A DNA stretch of 57,199 bases. Origin: an uncultured Collinsella sp. Its GTDB lineage: Bacteria; Actinomycetota; Coriobacteriia; Coriobacteriales; Coriobacteriaceae. A program made the translations under genes and the position numbers. Position 1 is the first letter of the stretch; the number at the start of each line of letters is the position of its first letter. Below, piece after piece: positions 32,767 to 41,595 of the stretch. The DNA lies in assembly GCA_900542305.1 (NCBI GenBank), contig UQMU01000011.1:1-57199 (forward strand), in the 5' to 3' direction. The notes below the pieces were generated by a model. That model ran no database searches. It had not been told where the DNA came from and saw only the letters and a list, made by a program, of their open reading frames with translations.

Positions 32767-33297
32767 ATGTCTTATTTGGATCTGGCTCGGGGTCGGTATT
32801 CTTGTCGTGAATTTCAGGATCGTTCTGTTGAGCAAGCTGTTGTGGATGCCATTGTTGAGGCTGGGCGGATTGCTCCTTCTGCTTGTAATAATCATCCTTC
32901 TCGTGTGATGGTGCTGGATACGCCTGAGCTTCTGGAGAAGGCTGCTGCTTGTCAGCCTCGGTTTGCTCGTGATGGATCTATCTTTGGCGCTCCGCTCATC
33001 TTCCTTATTTGTAACGTTACCGAAGACGCTTGGGTGCGCCCGTATGACCAGATGAATTCCAGTGAAATCGATACGTCCATAGTGTGCGATCAGATGATGA
33101 TGGAGGCCACCGAGCAGGGCCTGGGAACGTGCTGGGTATGCCATTTTAAGCCCGAGGTGGCACAGGAGCAGTTCAACCTGCCCGAGGGCGTCTATCCCTA
33201 TCACATGCTCGTCTGCGGATATCCTGCCGACCACATCGCCGACCCCGAGCATCGCGAGGCCCGTACCATTCCCCTCTCCGACTTCCTCCTCAAGTAG
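32767..33297 (+). CDS. Nitroreductase family protein with mosaic codon usage
   Basis: A 176-residue FMN-dependent oxidoreductase. Evidence: YLDLARGRYSCREFQDRSV (read as RGRYSCREF, the FMN-binding start), EAGRIAPSACNNHPSRVMVL, and the C-terminal EATEQGLGTCWVCHF and HMLVCGYPAD blocks. Substrate unknown. TTGGAGGG lies about 6 nt before the ATG. Odd: among codons 2-71 only one ends in C, nearly all ending in T or G, while from codon 72 on C-ending codons dominate as in the neighbours. The protein reads through the change without a break. Confidence 0.88.
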   Translation: MSYLDLARGRYSCREFQDRSVEQAVVDAIVEAGRIAPSACNNHPSRVMVLDTPELLEKAAACQPRFARDGSIFGAPLIFLICNVTEDAWVRPYDQMNSSEIDTSIVCDQMMMEATEQGLGTCWVCHFKPEVAQEQFNLPEGVYPYHMLVCGYPADHIADPEHREARTIPLSDFLLK

Positions 33298-33342
33298 ATT
33301 TTGGGACATGCCCTAAAACCTATCCTTGACCGCTCACCGGTT

Positions 33343-33382
33343 CGCCGAGTTCTGCGCCACTATGTGCAGGGCTCGGTTTTTT
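33343..33382 (+). terminator. Terminator of the nitroreductase gene
   Basis: CCGAG (33345-33349) pairs with CTCGG (33372-33376), and CTGCGC with GTGCAG inside it; six T follow at 33377-33382. Confidence 0.7.
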
Positions 33383-33403
33383 ATGTTGCGCGCCCCGGTA
33401 CAG

Positions 33404-33437
33404 TCATAAAAAAGGACCCGCAAGCTGCGGGTCCTTT
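33404..33437 (-). terminator. Terminator of divIVA
   Basis: A 12-bp perfect stem (AAAGGACCCGCA with TGCGGGTCCTTT) and a 3-nt loop are followed on the minus strand by TTTTATGAC. It lies 27 nt past the divIVA stop and may work in both directions. Confidence 0.85.
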
Positions 33438-33463
33438 CTAGGCACTAAATTGTAGGCCGAATG

Positions 33464-34138
33464 TTAGTCCAGGTCGTCGGCAGCGAAGTTGTCGATCGGG
33501 GCGAAGGGATCGGCCACGGGGACAACCGGGTCAGCGACGGGCAGCGGCTCGGCGGGAACAGTCACCGCAGGAGAAGCGGCAGAACCGACCGGCGTGGAGG
33601 CCATGAGGTCGGCCGGGAAGGAGTTCTGGGCATCGTCCATGAAGTGCTGGATGAGCTTGAGATACTCGGCCTTGAACTCCTCACGAGAAGCCTTGAGACG
33701 ATCGATCTCCTCGAGCTCAGCCTGCTTTTCGGTCAGAGCCTGGCGGATAACCTCGCGGGCCTTGGCGTCAGCCTCGTTGCGAATACGCTCAGCGTTCTCA
33801 TTGGCATCGTTGACGATGGTCTCAGCGGTCTGCTGGGCAGCGATCAGGGCAGCGGAAATCTGGCGCTCCTGAGCGGAGAAGTCAGGGGCGGGAGCAGCCA
33901 CGGGGGCGGCAGGAACGGCCTGGGCGGGGGCATCCTGAGCCTGGGCAAGCTGAGCCTGCGCATCGGCAAGCTGCTGCTCGGTAGCAGTCAGACGACCCTT
34001 AAGGTCGACGATCTTAGCGAGCATAGCGTCAACCTCAGAGGACAGCGTCTCCAAGAAGACGTCGACCTCGGCAGGATCGTAGCCACGCTTGGCCTCAGAG
34101 AAAGTCTGAGCCTGGATGTCTGCAGGGGTAATAGCCAT
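33464..34138 (-). CDS. divIVA: DivIVA/Wag31 polar scaffold protein
   Basis: A 224-residue cytoplasmic coiled-coil protein that gathers at curved membranes (poles and septum). The N-terminal membrane-binding domain reads ITPADIQAQTFSEAKRGYDP then AEVDVFLETL. Two coiled coils (about 30-65 and 90-165) are separated by a Pro/Ala-rich linker, and the tail is Pro/Asp-rich. AAGGAG precedes the ATG. It is the last gene of the yggS-sepF-yggT-divIVA group typical of Gram-positives. Confidence 0.93.
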   Translation of the reverse strand: MAITPADIQAQTFSEAKRGYDPAEVDVFLETLSSEVDAMLAKIVDLKGRLTATEQQLADAQAQLAQAQDAPAQAVPAAPVAAPAPDFSAQERQISAALIAAQQTAETIVNDANENAERIRNEADAKAREVIRQALTEKQAELEEIDRLKASREEFKAEYLKLIQHFMDDAQNSFPADLMASTPVGSAASPAVTVPAEPLPVADPVVPVADPFAPIDNFAADDLD

Positions 34139-34199
34139 AACAAGTCTCCTTTTTCATCGCCTCGGCGCTACACGCCCGACGTAAGTTACTAAGTCAGTT

Positions 34200-34481
34200 C
34201 TACACGAGTATACCTATAAGAAGCTGCAGAACCAGCCTCTGCACCAACTGCAACGCAATAATCGCAACGACCGGCGAAAAATCGATACCGCCCATCGGCG
34301 GGATGAAACGACGGAACAGGTTGAGCCACGGACCGCACACGCTATCAAGCACCGCGGCAATATCCTGAAGCAAACCACCCTGCTTCATGGGAATCCACGT
34401 CATAAAGCAGTAGACGACAATGAGCGTGGAATAGAAGTTGAACAGCGTGTTGACCAGCTGGACGATAGTGTAGATGTTGAT
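34200..34481 (-). CDS. yggT: YggT family membrane protein, apparently starting at ATC
   Basis: A 93-residue membrane protein with two hydrophobic hairpins. YggT proteins accompany sepF and may help place the division ring. Homology-like sequence covers the whole frame: INIYTIVQLVNTLFNFYSTL, then IVVYCFMTWIPMKQGG, and CGPWLNLFRRFIPPMGGIDFSPVVA. No ATG, GTG or TTG exists in frame before the ATG at 34403, which would remove the first membrane segment. GACGAGGAG ends 6 nt before the ATC at 34481, the ideal distance; an ATT touches the ribosome site. I therefore place the start at ATC. An unnoticed base error is the alternative. Confidence 0.7.
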   Translation of the reverse strand: MNIYTIVQLVNTLFNFYSTLIVVYCFMTWIPMKQGGLLQDIAAVLDSVCGPWLNLFRRFIPPMGGIDFSPVVAIIALQLVQRLVLQLLIGILV

Positions 34482-34502
34482 GGGAATCTCCTCGTCTTGT
34501 CT

Positions 34503-35225
34503 TTACTTAAGGTAGCCGTCCGCACGAAGCTTCTTGAGATCGGAATCTTTGACCTCGCAACCGGCGGGCAGCACCATGAACACGCGGTCGCCCACCTCCT
34601 TGACCGTGGCACCCAGACCGCAGGCAAAGCCGTAAGAGAAGTCCAAGACGCGCTTGGCAACTTCGGTGCGTACGCCCACAAAAATCAGTGCGACAGGCTG
34701 CTTGGTGCGAACGCGGCGCACCACGGTCTCCACGTCGTCATAGCTCTCGGGGCGCAGGACATAGGCCGGCAGCTGCGGTGTGGCGTTGATGATATTGCTC
34801 GCATAGGCCGAGGCATCGCTCGGTGCAGGCGCGGGCGCAGCGGCGGCACGGGCGCGGGTGTTCTCGGCGTAGCTAGACGGCGTGTCATAGGCACCAGGAC
34901 GATAACCGCTCGCAACACTGTCCTGCGAGCGCGAAGGCGGGTTATACGTTGTGGCATGGCGAGAGTCATCGCCGACCAGCTGACCGGAGCGCGTATACAC
35001 GGCAACCGACTCAGCTTCACCGCGGCGCGTCTGACCAAGCAGGCCGTTGCTCGGCTCGTCTTGGGTGTAGAAGCCCTCGCCCGAAGCACCGCTGTAGCCG
35101 TTGCCCTGATAACTATCGTCATAGCCGTCATCGTAGCCGTAGTCGTCGTCCTGGCCATAACCCTGGTCGTAACCCTGCTGGCCGCCCAGGTGCATCTTAT
35201 TTTTAATCTCGTCAAGGAAGCCCAT
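34503..35225 (-). CDS. sepF: SepF cell-division protein
   Basis: A 240-residue protein that links FtsZ filaments to the membrane, replacing FtsA in actinobacteria. The N-terminal amphipathic anchor MGFLDEIKNKMHLGG is followed by about 130 residues of disordered, Gly/Tyr/Asp- and Ser/Pro-rich linker, then the SepF domain (PAYVLRPESYDDVETVVRRV, then FVGVRTEVAKRVLDFSYGFA). Starts at ATG 35225 with AGAGGA upstream. The stop is 21 nt before the yggT start. Confidence 0.93.
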   Translation of the reverse strand: MGFLDEIKNKMHLGGQQGYDQGYGQDDDYGYDDGYDDSYQGNGYSGASGEGFYTQDEPSNGLLGQTRRGEAESVAVYTRSGQLVGDDSRHATTYNPPSRSQDSVASGYRPGAYDTPSSYAENTRARAAAAPAPAPSDASAYASNIINATPQLPAYVLRPESYDDVETVVRRVRTKQPVALIFVGVRTEVAKRVLDFSYGFACGLGATVKEVGDRVFMVLPAGCEVKDSDLKKLRADGYLK

Positions 35226-35285
35226 GGTTGTGTCCTCTCGCGGTTTAGTGCAGGCGCCCCGATAATCAGTGCGCACTTCAGAGCC

Positions 35286-36023
35286 TTATTTTACTGCAAA
35301 CTCCGGGCTAAATACTACCCTGCCCAGGCGAACGAGCGTAGAGCCCTCCTCAAGGGCAGGCTCAAAGTCCTCGCTCATGCCGCAGGAAAGCTCAGGCAGG
35401 TTCAAATCGGGATGCGCCGCCTCCAGCTCATCCCTCAGCTCACGAAGCCCCGCAAAGGTGCGGCGTGCCACATCCTTATTCCCCCGGGGCGCCATAGTCA
35501 TAAGCCCCTGCACGCAAATTCCCTCAAGTTCCGCAAGCTCACCCGCGGCGGCGCGAATCTCATCGGGCGAAAAGCCTCCCTTCGACTCCTCACCACTCAC
35601 ATTGACCTCAATGAGCACACGCTGGGGGCCGGCGAGCTCGCCTGCCTCAATCTTGCGGACAGCACGGCTCGAGATCGCCTGCGCCAGATGCAGCGAACCC
35701 ACCGAGTGAATCAGCTCGGCTGAGCCCAGCACCGCATTGATCTTATTGGTCTGCAGGTTGCCGATCATATCGAAGCGCACCTCGGGCAGCTCCGGATGCT
35801 CCGCCAGACCCGTGAGCTTGCGAACCAGCTCCTGCGGGCGGTTCTCGGCAAAATGGCGATACCCCGCCTGGATGGCGGCAACGGTCTCATCGACACCAAC
35901 GGTCTTGGACACGGCAATGAGGCTCGCGGCGTCGTGGGGACGGCCCGCGCGATCGAGCGCCGCATAAAAACGTTCCAGAATCTGCTCGCGGCGAGCGCGC
36001 ATCAAGTCCAAATAGTTATCCAT
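35286..36023 (-). CDS. yggS: YggS/PROSC family pyridoxal-phosphate homeostasis protein
   Basis: A 245-residue TIM-barrel protein that binds PLP and keeps its free level low. PLP lysine in LIAVSKTVGVDETVAAIQAG; HFAENRPQELVRK, FDMIGNLQTNKINAVLG (usually IGxLQxNK) and VNVSGEESKGGFSPDE follow, then LMTMAPRG and LSCGMSEDFEPALEEGSTLVR. ATG 36023 has GGAGG at 9 nt. It is the first gene of the sepF-yggT-divIVA cluster. Confidence 0.93.
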   Translation of the reverse strand: MDNYLDLMRARREQILERFYAALDRAGRPHDAASLIAVSKTVGVDETVAAIQAGYRHFAENRPQELVRKLTGLAEHPELPEVRFDMIGNLQTNKINAVLGSAELIHSVGSLHLAQAISSRAVRKIEAGELAGPQRVLIEVNVSGEESKGGFSPDEIRAAAGELAELEGICVQGLMTMAPRGNKDVARRTFAGLRELRDELEAAHPDLNLPELSCGMSEDFEPALEEGSTLVRLGRVVFSPEFAVK

Positions 36024-36064
36024 TGCCAATCGCCTCCGCTGACAGCCAAACAAGTAGTCCCATG

Positions 36065-36105
36065 CTAACGCAAGAGCGCGGCCCCGCATGTGCAAGGCCG
36101 CGCTC
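36065..36105 (-). terminator. Terminator of the pst-phoU operon
   Basis: A 10-bp perfect stem (GAGCGCGGCC with GGCCGCGCTC) and a 12-nt loop are followed on the minus strand by TTGCGTTAGC. It lies about 38 nt past the phoU stop. Confidence 0.65.
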
Positions 36106-36142
36106 ACTTAGGTATTTACAATCTTTCGACGAACGGGGTTAC

Positions 36143-37000
36143 TTACTCCTCGTCGTCCTCGCCATCGTCCTCATCCTCAAGATGATCGAGCAGGTAGCGA
36201 AGACCCTCGCTGACCTCGTTAACGGGCACCTTGGCAACGTAGCGTGCATCGACGGCGGGCCTCATGATAACACCCTCGCCCGAAGGCACGCGCATGCTCT
36301 CGAGCTCATCCTCATCAGTGCAGGCGATATCACCGGCAGTCATACGCTGTCCGGTCAACAGGAAGGTCAGACGGCAGGCGGCATCGATGGAAATCGAGGC
36401 GATGCGATCGAGATAGCGCGATACCATGATGGCGCGGCGCAGGTCGTCATAGTTGCTGTCGTCGTCCATAAAGTCGCCCGTATCCATACGGTTAAAGGTG
36501 CGGAAGAACTTCTCGTAGGCGGCGTGCACTGGCTCGTCCTCGACGGCCAAGTTGCAGATGATGGACATGTCGTTGGTGACGAGCGCAGAAAGCGAAGAGC
36601 CCAGCACCTGGTAGACGGCCTCAGCCTCGGCCTCGACCGTGCCGACAAGCTCCTTGGGCAGCGAGATGTCGGCCTTGATCATATGACGCGTGGCACGGCA
36701 AATCTGGCGAACCTTATCGGTCATGCGCTGCAGGTTAAAGTCGACGTAGATGATCGTCTGCAGCAAGCGGAAGTCGGAGGCGACCGGTGACTGCGTGGCA
36801 ATCAGGTTGTAGCAGACGGCCTCCAGGTTGGCGCAGCGTGCGTCAATCGAAAGCGTGCGCTTCTTGGTCTTGGTGGCGAGCTTGCGGTCGTCGGTAACAT
36901 AGGCCCTCACGGCATCGTGGAGGGCCAGATCGACGGCCTCGTAGATGCTCAGCATCTCGTGGCGGGCCTCGATGAGCTGACGGGAAAACAGTTTGCGCAT
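36143..37000 (-). CDS. phoU: Phosphate transport regulator PhoU
   Basis: A 285-residue helical protein, longer than the usual ~220-240. Two PhoU repeats: the first with FSRQLIEARHEMLSIYEAVD and RTLSIDARCANLEAVCYNLI, the second with FNRMDTGDFMDDDSNYDDL and YLDRIASISIDAACRLTFLL. The C-terminal extension from about 235 is acidic and ends EDEDDGEDDEE. PhoU restrains Pst uptake and signalling when phosphate is plentiful. GGAGT lies 6 nt before the ATG. Last gene of the pst operon, 92 bp after pstB. Confidence 0.93.
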   Translation of the reverse strand: MRKLFSRQLIEARHEMLSIYEAVDLALHDAVRAYVTDDRKLATKTKKRTLSIDARCANLEAVCYNLIATQSPVASDFRLLQTIIYVDFNLQRMTDKVRQICRATRHMIKADISLPKELVGTVEAEAEAVYQVLGSSLSALVTNDMSIICNLAVEDEPVHAAYEKFFRTFNRMDTGDFMDDDSNYDDLRRAIMVSRYLDRIASISIDAACRLTFLLTGQRMTAGDIACTDEDELESMRVPSGEGVIMRPAVDARYVAKVPVNEVSEGLRYLLDHLEDEDDGEDDEE

Positions 37001-37092
37001 GGTTCACTCCAATCAGTTGGGTGCGGTCATGCCGCCCGCACAGTGAATACGCACCGGACCAGGTCCGATCGGCTTGGGACTAGTCGCACCGA

Positions 37093-37896
<804 letters not shown>

Positions 37897-37908
37897 GGGA
37901 CTCCTTAA

Positions 37909-38814
37909 CTAGCGACGCTTACGCGACAGGAAGCGCGCAAACAGGTTGAAGGCCAAAATGATCACCATCAGCAAGAGCGCAGTGCCGTAGGCTGCGTTCA
38001 TGTTGATGCCGTCGTTGGCAAGCAGGTACAGGTGAACGGTCATGGGACGACCGGAATCGAGCGGCGAAATAGGTAGATTGATGGCCTGGCCCATGGTGTA
38101 GAGCACCACGGCGGTCTCGCCGATGGCACGGCCGATGGCAAGGACGATGCCCGTGGCAATGCGGCCAAAGGCCGAAGGAAGCACGATCTTGGAGACGACC
38201 TGCCACTTGGTAGCGCCCAGGCCGTACGCGCCCCAACGGATATAGCGCGGAACGGCGCGAATAGCCTCCTCGGTGGTGCGCATGACGATAGGCAGCATCA
38301 GAAGCGCCAGCGCCAGGGCAGCCGAGACCATCGAAAGGCCCAGGCCCATGGCCTCGACAAACAAGGCGTAGCCAAAGAGACCCATAACGATGGAGGGCAC
38401 CGAGGCCAAAGCATCGGCAGCATAACGGATGAGCTCGACGACCTTGCCCTGTTTGGCGTACTCGGCCAGATAGACGGCCGCTAGCACGGCGACCGGCGTA
38501 CAGATGAGCATGGCGAGCGCCGTCACGTAGATGGTCGAGACAATCGTAGGCCAAATGCCGCCCTCGGCGTTGACACCCTGGGGCCAACCGAAGATAAAGT
38601 CGAGCGAAATATGCGGTAAGCCATTAACAACCACGTAGGCGATGATAGCGACCAGCACAAGCGTGGTGATGCAGGCCGCGGCGCGGAACACGCCGAGCAT
38701 GATCTTGTTTGACAGGTCCTTGTTGATACGGCCCTTCTTACCGTGGGAAAGGGCACGCTTGATGCGCTCGCGCGACGAGGTCGTATCGACCGTCGTGTCA
38801 ACGGAATCGGACAT
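37909..38814 (-). CDS. pstA: Phosphate ABC transporter permease PstA
   Basis: A 301-residue permease with six membrane helices after a 40-residue cytoplasmic head. The coupling-helix EAA loop reads TEEAIRAVPRYIRWGAYGLG then ATKWQVVSKIVLPSAFGRIATG. ISLDFIFGWPQGVNAEGGIWP near the N-terminus is typical of PstA. The start lies 3 bp after the pstC stop, so translation is probably coupled. Confidence 0.95.
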   Translation of the reverse strand: MSDSVDTTVDTTSSRERIKRALSHGKKGRINKDLSNKIMLGVFRAAACITTLVLVAIIAYVVVNGLPHISLDFIFGWPQGVNAEGGIWPTIVSTIYVTALAMLICTPVAVLAAVYLAEYAKQGKVVELIRYAADALASVPSIVMGLFGYALFVEAMGLGLSMVSAALALALLMLPIVMRTTEEAIRAVPRYIRWGAYGLGATKWQVVSKIVLPSAFGRIATGIVLAIGRAIGETAVVLYTMGQAINLPISPLDSGRPMTVHLYLLANDGINMNAAYGTALLLMVIILAFNLFARFLSRKRR

Positions 38815-38817
38815 AGC

Positions 38818-39744
38818 CTACCCCCTCTTCTTCTTGGAAATCAGACGGACGATGCCCACCAGCATGGCGGAGATGATAAACAGGACCACGCCCATGCCGA
38901 ACAGCGCCGAGCGGTGCAGGCCCGAGGAATAGCTCATGTCGAGCGCGATCTGGCTCGTGAGCGTCGAGATGGGGCTCGCAATGCTGTCGGGAATAACCGG
39001 AGCGTTACCCACGACCATGAGCACGGCCATGGTCTCACCGATGGCACGGCCCATACCCAGCACGATGGCATCAACGATACCCAGTTTGGCGGCAGGTAGC
39101 ACGACCTTATAGATGGTCTGCCACTTAGTAGCACCCATGGCATACGATGCCTCGCGAATGCCCATGGGAATGGAATTGAGGGCATCGATGGTAAGCGTCG
39201 TGATGGTAGGGACGATCATGATGGCGAGCACGAACCACGCTGTCAGCGCACCAAAACCAAGACCACCGGTCAGTTGTGCGATAAACGGGCGGATAATGAT
39301 CATGCCGAAAAAGCCGTAGATGATAGAAGGGATGCCGGCCAGCAGGTCGACGGCAGGGCTGATGAGCTTGCGCACGCGCTTGCTGGCAATCTCGACCAGG
39401 TAAACGGCCGTACCCACGCCCAGCGGCACGCCCATGGCGAGCGCACCGACGGTCACCAGACCCGAGCCGGCAAGCAGCGACAAGATGCCGTAGTGGCCCT
39501 CAGAGGGCGCCCACGTAAAGCTAAAGAAATCCGCCAGACCGATGTCGGTAAAGACGGGCAGCGCCGAGTACGTGGTAAAGACAAAAATCAAGATGACGGT
39601 AACGACCGCCAAGAACGCGCAGGCAAAGAAGATCCACTTCAGCGCCTTCTCCTTGATATAGGTACTGCGCGATACGAGCGCCAGCTCGCGCTTCTTGGGC
39701 GCCTGAGCATTCTGCTCAGTCTGGGAGTTTTCCTGTGCTTCCAT
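38818..39744 (-). CDS. pstC: Phosphate ABC transporter permease PstC
   Basis: A 308-residue permease forming the pore with PstA. Six membrane helices follow a hydrophilic head (QENSQTEQNAQAPKKRELAL). EAA loop: NSIPMGIREASYAMGATKWQ then TIYKVVLPAAKLGIVDAIVLG. FFSFTWAPSEGHYGILSLLAG is a PstC mark. The ATG at 39744 lies 1 nt after the pstS stop with GGGGAG 8 nt upstream; the GTG at 39753 is less likely. Confidence 0.95.
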   Translation of the reverse strand: MEAQENSQTEQNAQAPKKRELALVSRSTYIKEKALKWIFFACAFLAVVTVILIFVFTTYSALPVFTDIGLADFFSFTWAPSEGHYGILSLLAGSGLVTVGALAMGVPLGVGTAVYLVEIASKRVRKLISPAVDLLAGIPSIIYGFFGMIIIRPFIAQLTGGLGFGALTAWFVLAIMIVPTITTLTIDALNSIPMGIREASYAMGATKWQTIYKVVLPAAKLGIVDAIVLGMGRAIGETMAVLMVVGNAPVIPDSIASPISTLTSQIALDMSYSSGLHRSALFGMGVVLFIISAMLVGIVRLISKKKRG

Positions 39745-39745
39745 G

Positions 39746-40582
39746 CTACTCACTCCCCTTCTCGTCGTTGGTGACGGGAATAAAGCCCGCCTCGCGAATC
39801 TGCTTGTCCATCTTTTCGGACGTCACGTAGTCGATGTAATCCTGCGCCCGCTGCGAGGGCACACCCTTCACAAAGAAGTAAAGGTCGCGCGAGATGGGAT
39901 AGCCGCCGCTCGCGACCGTCTTCTCGGACGCCTCAACATGATTGACCGAGACGGCCTTGACCGAGGTCTTGGCGTTGAGGCTATCGACGAAGCCCAGCGA
40001 AATGTAGCCAATGGCACCGCGCGAACGAGATACCACGTCGCGCACCTGGCCCGTGCCCGAAAGAACGGCCGAGCGGCGATCGAACGGGGTGCCGTCCATC
40101 ACGATGGTGCGAAAGGCCTCACGCGTGCCGGACGCCTCATCTCGGTTGATGACCTGAATCCTCAGGTCCTCGCCACCGACTTCTTTCCAGTTGGTGATCT
40201 TGCCGGCGTAGATATCGCGGAGCTGCTCGGTCGAGAGGTTATCGACGGGGTTATCGTCGTTCACGATGACCGCAATACCGTCGTGGGCAATGACGATGGG
40301 AGTCAGGCCCAGATCCTGTTCGTCGGCATTGAGTCCACGGGAGGAGCTGGCGATATCGGCCGTGCCGGCGCTGACGGCCTCGATCCCAGCGGAAGAACCC
40401 AAACCGGAAACGAGCACGTCGATGCCGGTCTCCTCCTTAAAGCCCTCGGCCGCAATCTCGGCGATAGGAAGGCAGGTCGTGGAGCCGGCCACGGTAATGG
40501 AAGAGGTCGAAGATCCCGAAGAACAGGCGCACAGCGTAAGCGTAAGCACAGCGGCGCTCAGAACCGATACGATCTTTCTCAT
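39746..40582 (-). CDS. pstS: Phosphate-binding lipoprotein PstS
   Basis: A 278-residue extracytoplasmic solute-binding lipoprotein. The signal peptide MRKIVSVLSAAVLTLTLCAC ends in a lipobox-like sequence with Cys20 as the likely lipid anchor. Phosphate-binding residues are in ITVAGSTTCLPIAE, GLGSSAGIEAVSAGTADIASS and NRDEASGTREAF. First gene of pstSCAB, overlapping the end of pgeF by 4 bp (ATGA). Confidence 0.95.
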   Translation of the reverse strand: MRKIVSVLSAAVLTLTLCACSSGSSTSSITVAGSTTCLPIAEIAAEGFKEETGIDVLVSGLGSSAGIEAVSAGTADIASSSRGLNADEQDLGLTPIVIAHDGIAVIVNDDNPVDNLSTEQLRDIYAGKITNWKEVGGEDLRIQVINRDEASGTREAFRTIVMDGTPFDRRSAVLSGTGQVRDVVSRSRGAIGYISLGFVDSLNAKTSVKAVSVNHVEASEKTVASGGYPISRDLYFFVKGVPSQRAQDYIDYVTSEKMDKQIREAGFIPVTNDEKGSE

Positions 40583-41379
40583 AGCATCACGCCGATCGCA
40601 GCATGGCGCCCACAGGTGCCGTCCTCGTTACGGTAGGAATAAAAGCGGTCGTTCTGACGCACGGTCGAAAGCTGGGTATCCACGATATTATCCGCGTCGA
40701 CACCGACATCTACCAGCGCCTCGCGAATGGCAGCGGAAAGATCAAGCATGCGAGAGGTATTCGCATCGATGCAAGAGAACTCGGCGGCAAAGCGATCCAT
40801 GAGTTCCTGGGATACCTCATATTCGTCACCCAAGATATGGGGGCCGATATAGGCGGAAACGTCGCTCGCATCGCAACCGGCAGCATCGCAAAGCGCCTGG
40901 CACGCCTTGGCGGAAATACGTGCAATCGTGCCCTTCCAACCGGAGTGCACCACGGCAAATCCGCCGGGGGCCACCAGCACCACGGGAACGCAGTCGGCAA
41001 AGCAGAGCAGCACGGGCACGTTATGCGCCGTGCAGACGATGGCATCACAGCCCTCGGCAATCTGCTCGCGAACGTCCTCAAGGTCATCGGCGCCGTTCGA
41101 GGTCACCGCAACGATATGATCACCATGGACCTGATTGGGAACGAGCAGGTTGTGCTCGCACTCGGCGGCACCCATAGCCTCGAGCGCACGACGACGATTT
41201 TCTTGAACAGCAAAGGGGTCATCGCCAACATGCGAGCCCAAGTTGAGTGAGGAGTACGCATCTTCGGAAACACCACCGGCGCGCTCGGTGAAGGCAAAGC
41301 GAACATCGGATGTCGCGCCCTCCACCAACGTAACTCCATCATGGTCGACACGCGAAACGTTGTCCGCACGTGCTGCCAT
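40579..41379 (-). CDS. pgeF: Laccase-domain purine nucleoside phosphorylase (YlmD/PgeF family)
   Basis: A 266-residue cytoplasmic protein of the multicopper polyphenol oxidoreductase-like family, now known to include purine nucleoside phosphorylases/adenosine deaminases and editors of peptidoglycan precursors. Zn-binding marks are NQVHGDHI (His), LLCFADCVPVVL (Cys) and VVHSGWKGTIARI (His). AYIGPHILGDEYEV and SYRNEDGTCGRHAAI follow. ATG 41379 has AGGAGG 8 nt upstream. It heads the pst operon through a 4-bp overlap with pstS; usually this gene sits near ftsZ and yggS, as it still does here. Confidence 0.9.
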   Translation of the reverse strand: MAARADNVSRVDHDGVTLVEGATSDVRFAFTERAGGVSEDAYSSLNLGSHVGDDPFAVQENRRRALEAMGAAECEHNLLVPNQVHGDHIVAVTSNGADDLEDVREQIAEGCDAIVCTAHNVPVLLCFADCVPVVLVAPGGFAVVHSGWKGTIARISAKACQALCDAAGCDASDVSAYIGPHILGDEYEVSQELMDRFAAEFSCIDANTSRMLDLSAAIREALVDVGVDADNIVDTQLSTVRQNDRFYSYRNEDGTCGRHAAIGVML

Positions 41380-41538
41380 ACTAAAGCCTCCTAATAACAC
41401 AAGTATTGCGGCGACGCCGCAGCAGTCCGTGCCATACGGCTGCATACTTCATCAAAAAGGATACCCGCAGCGGTAAGGAGCAAACGTAAAGGGAACGTAA
41501 GGAGATTGGAGGCTTTCGTTTACAAAGGCGAAACAGAA

Positions 41539-41573
41539 CAAAAAAGGGGCGTGCCCAATCGGACGCACCCCTT
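41539..41573 (-). terminator. Terminator of ftsZ
   Basis: AAGGGG (41544-41549) pairs with CCCCTT (41568-41573), with partial inner pairing; on the minus strand TTTTTTGTTC follows. It separates the ftsZ transcript from pgeF. The remaining gap to 41379 shows no clear promoter. Confidence 0.75.
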
Positions 41574-41595
41574 GCAAGTCGTTGAGAAAAACGAA

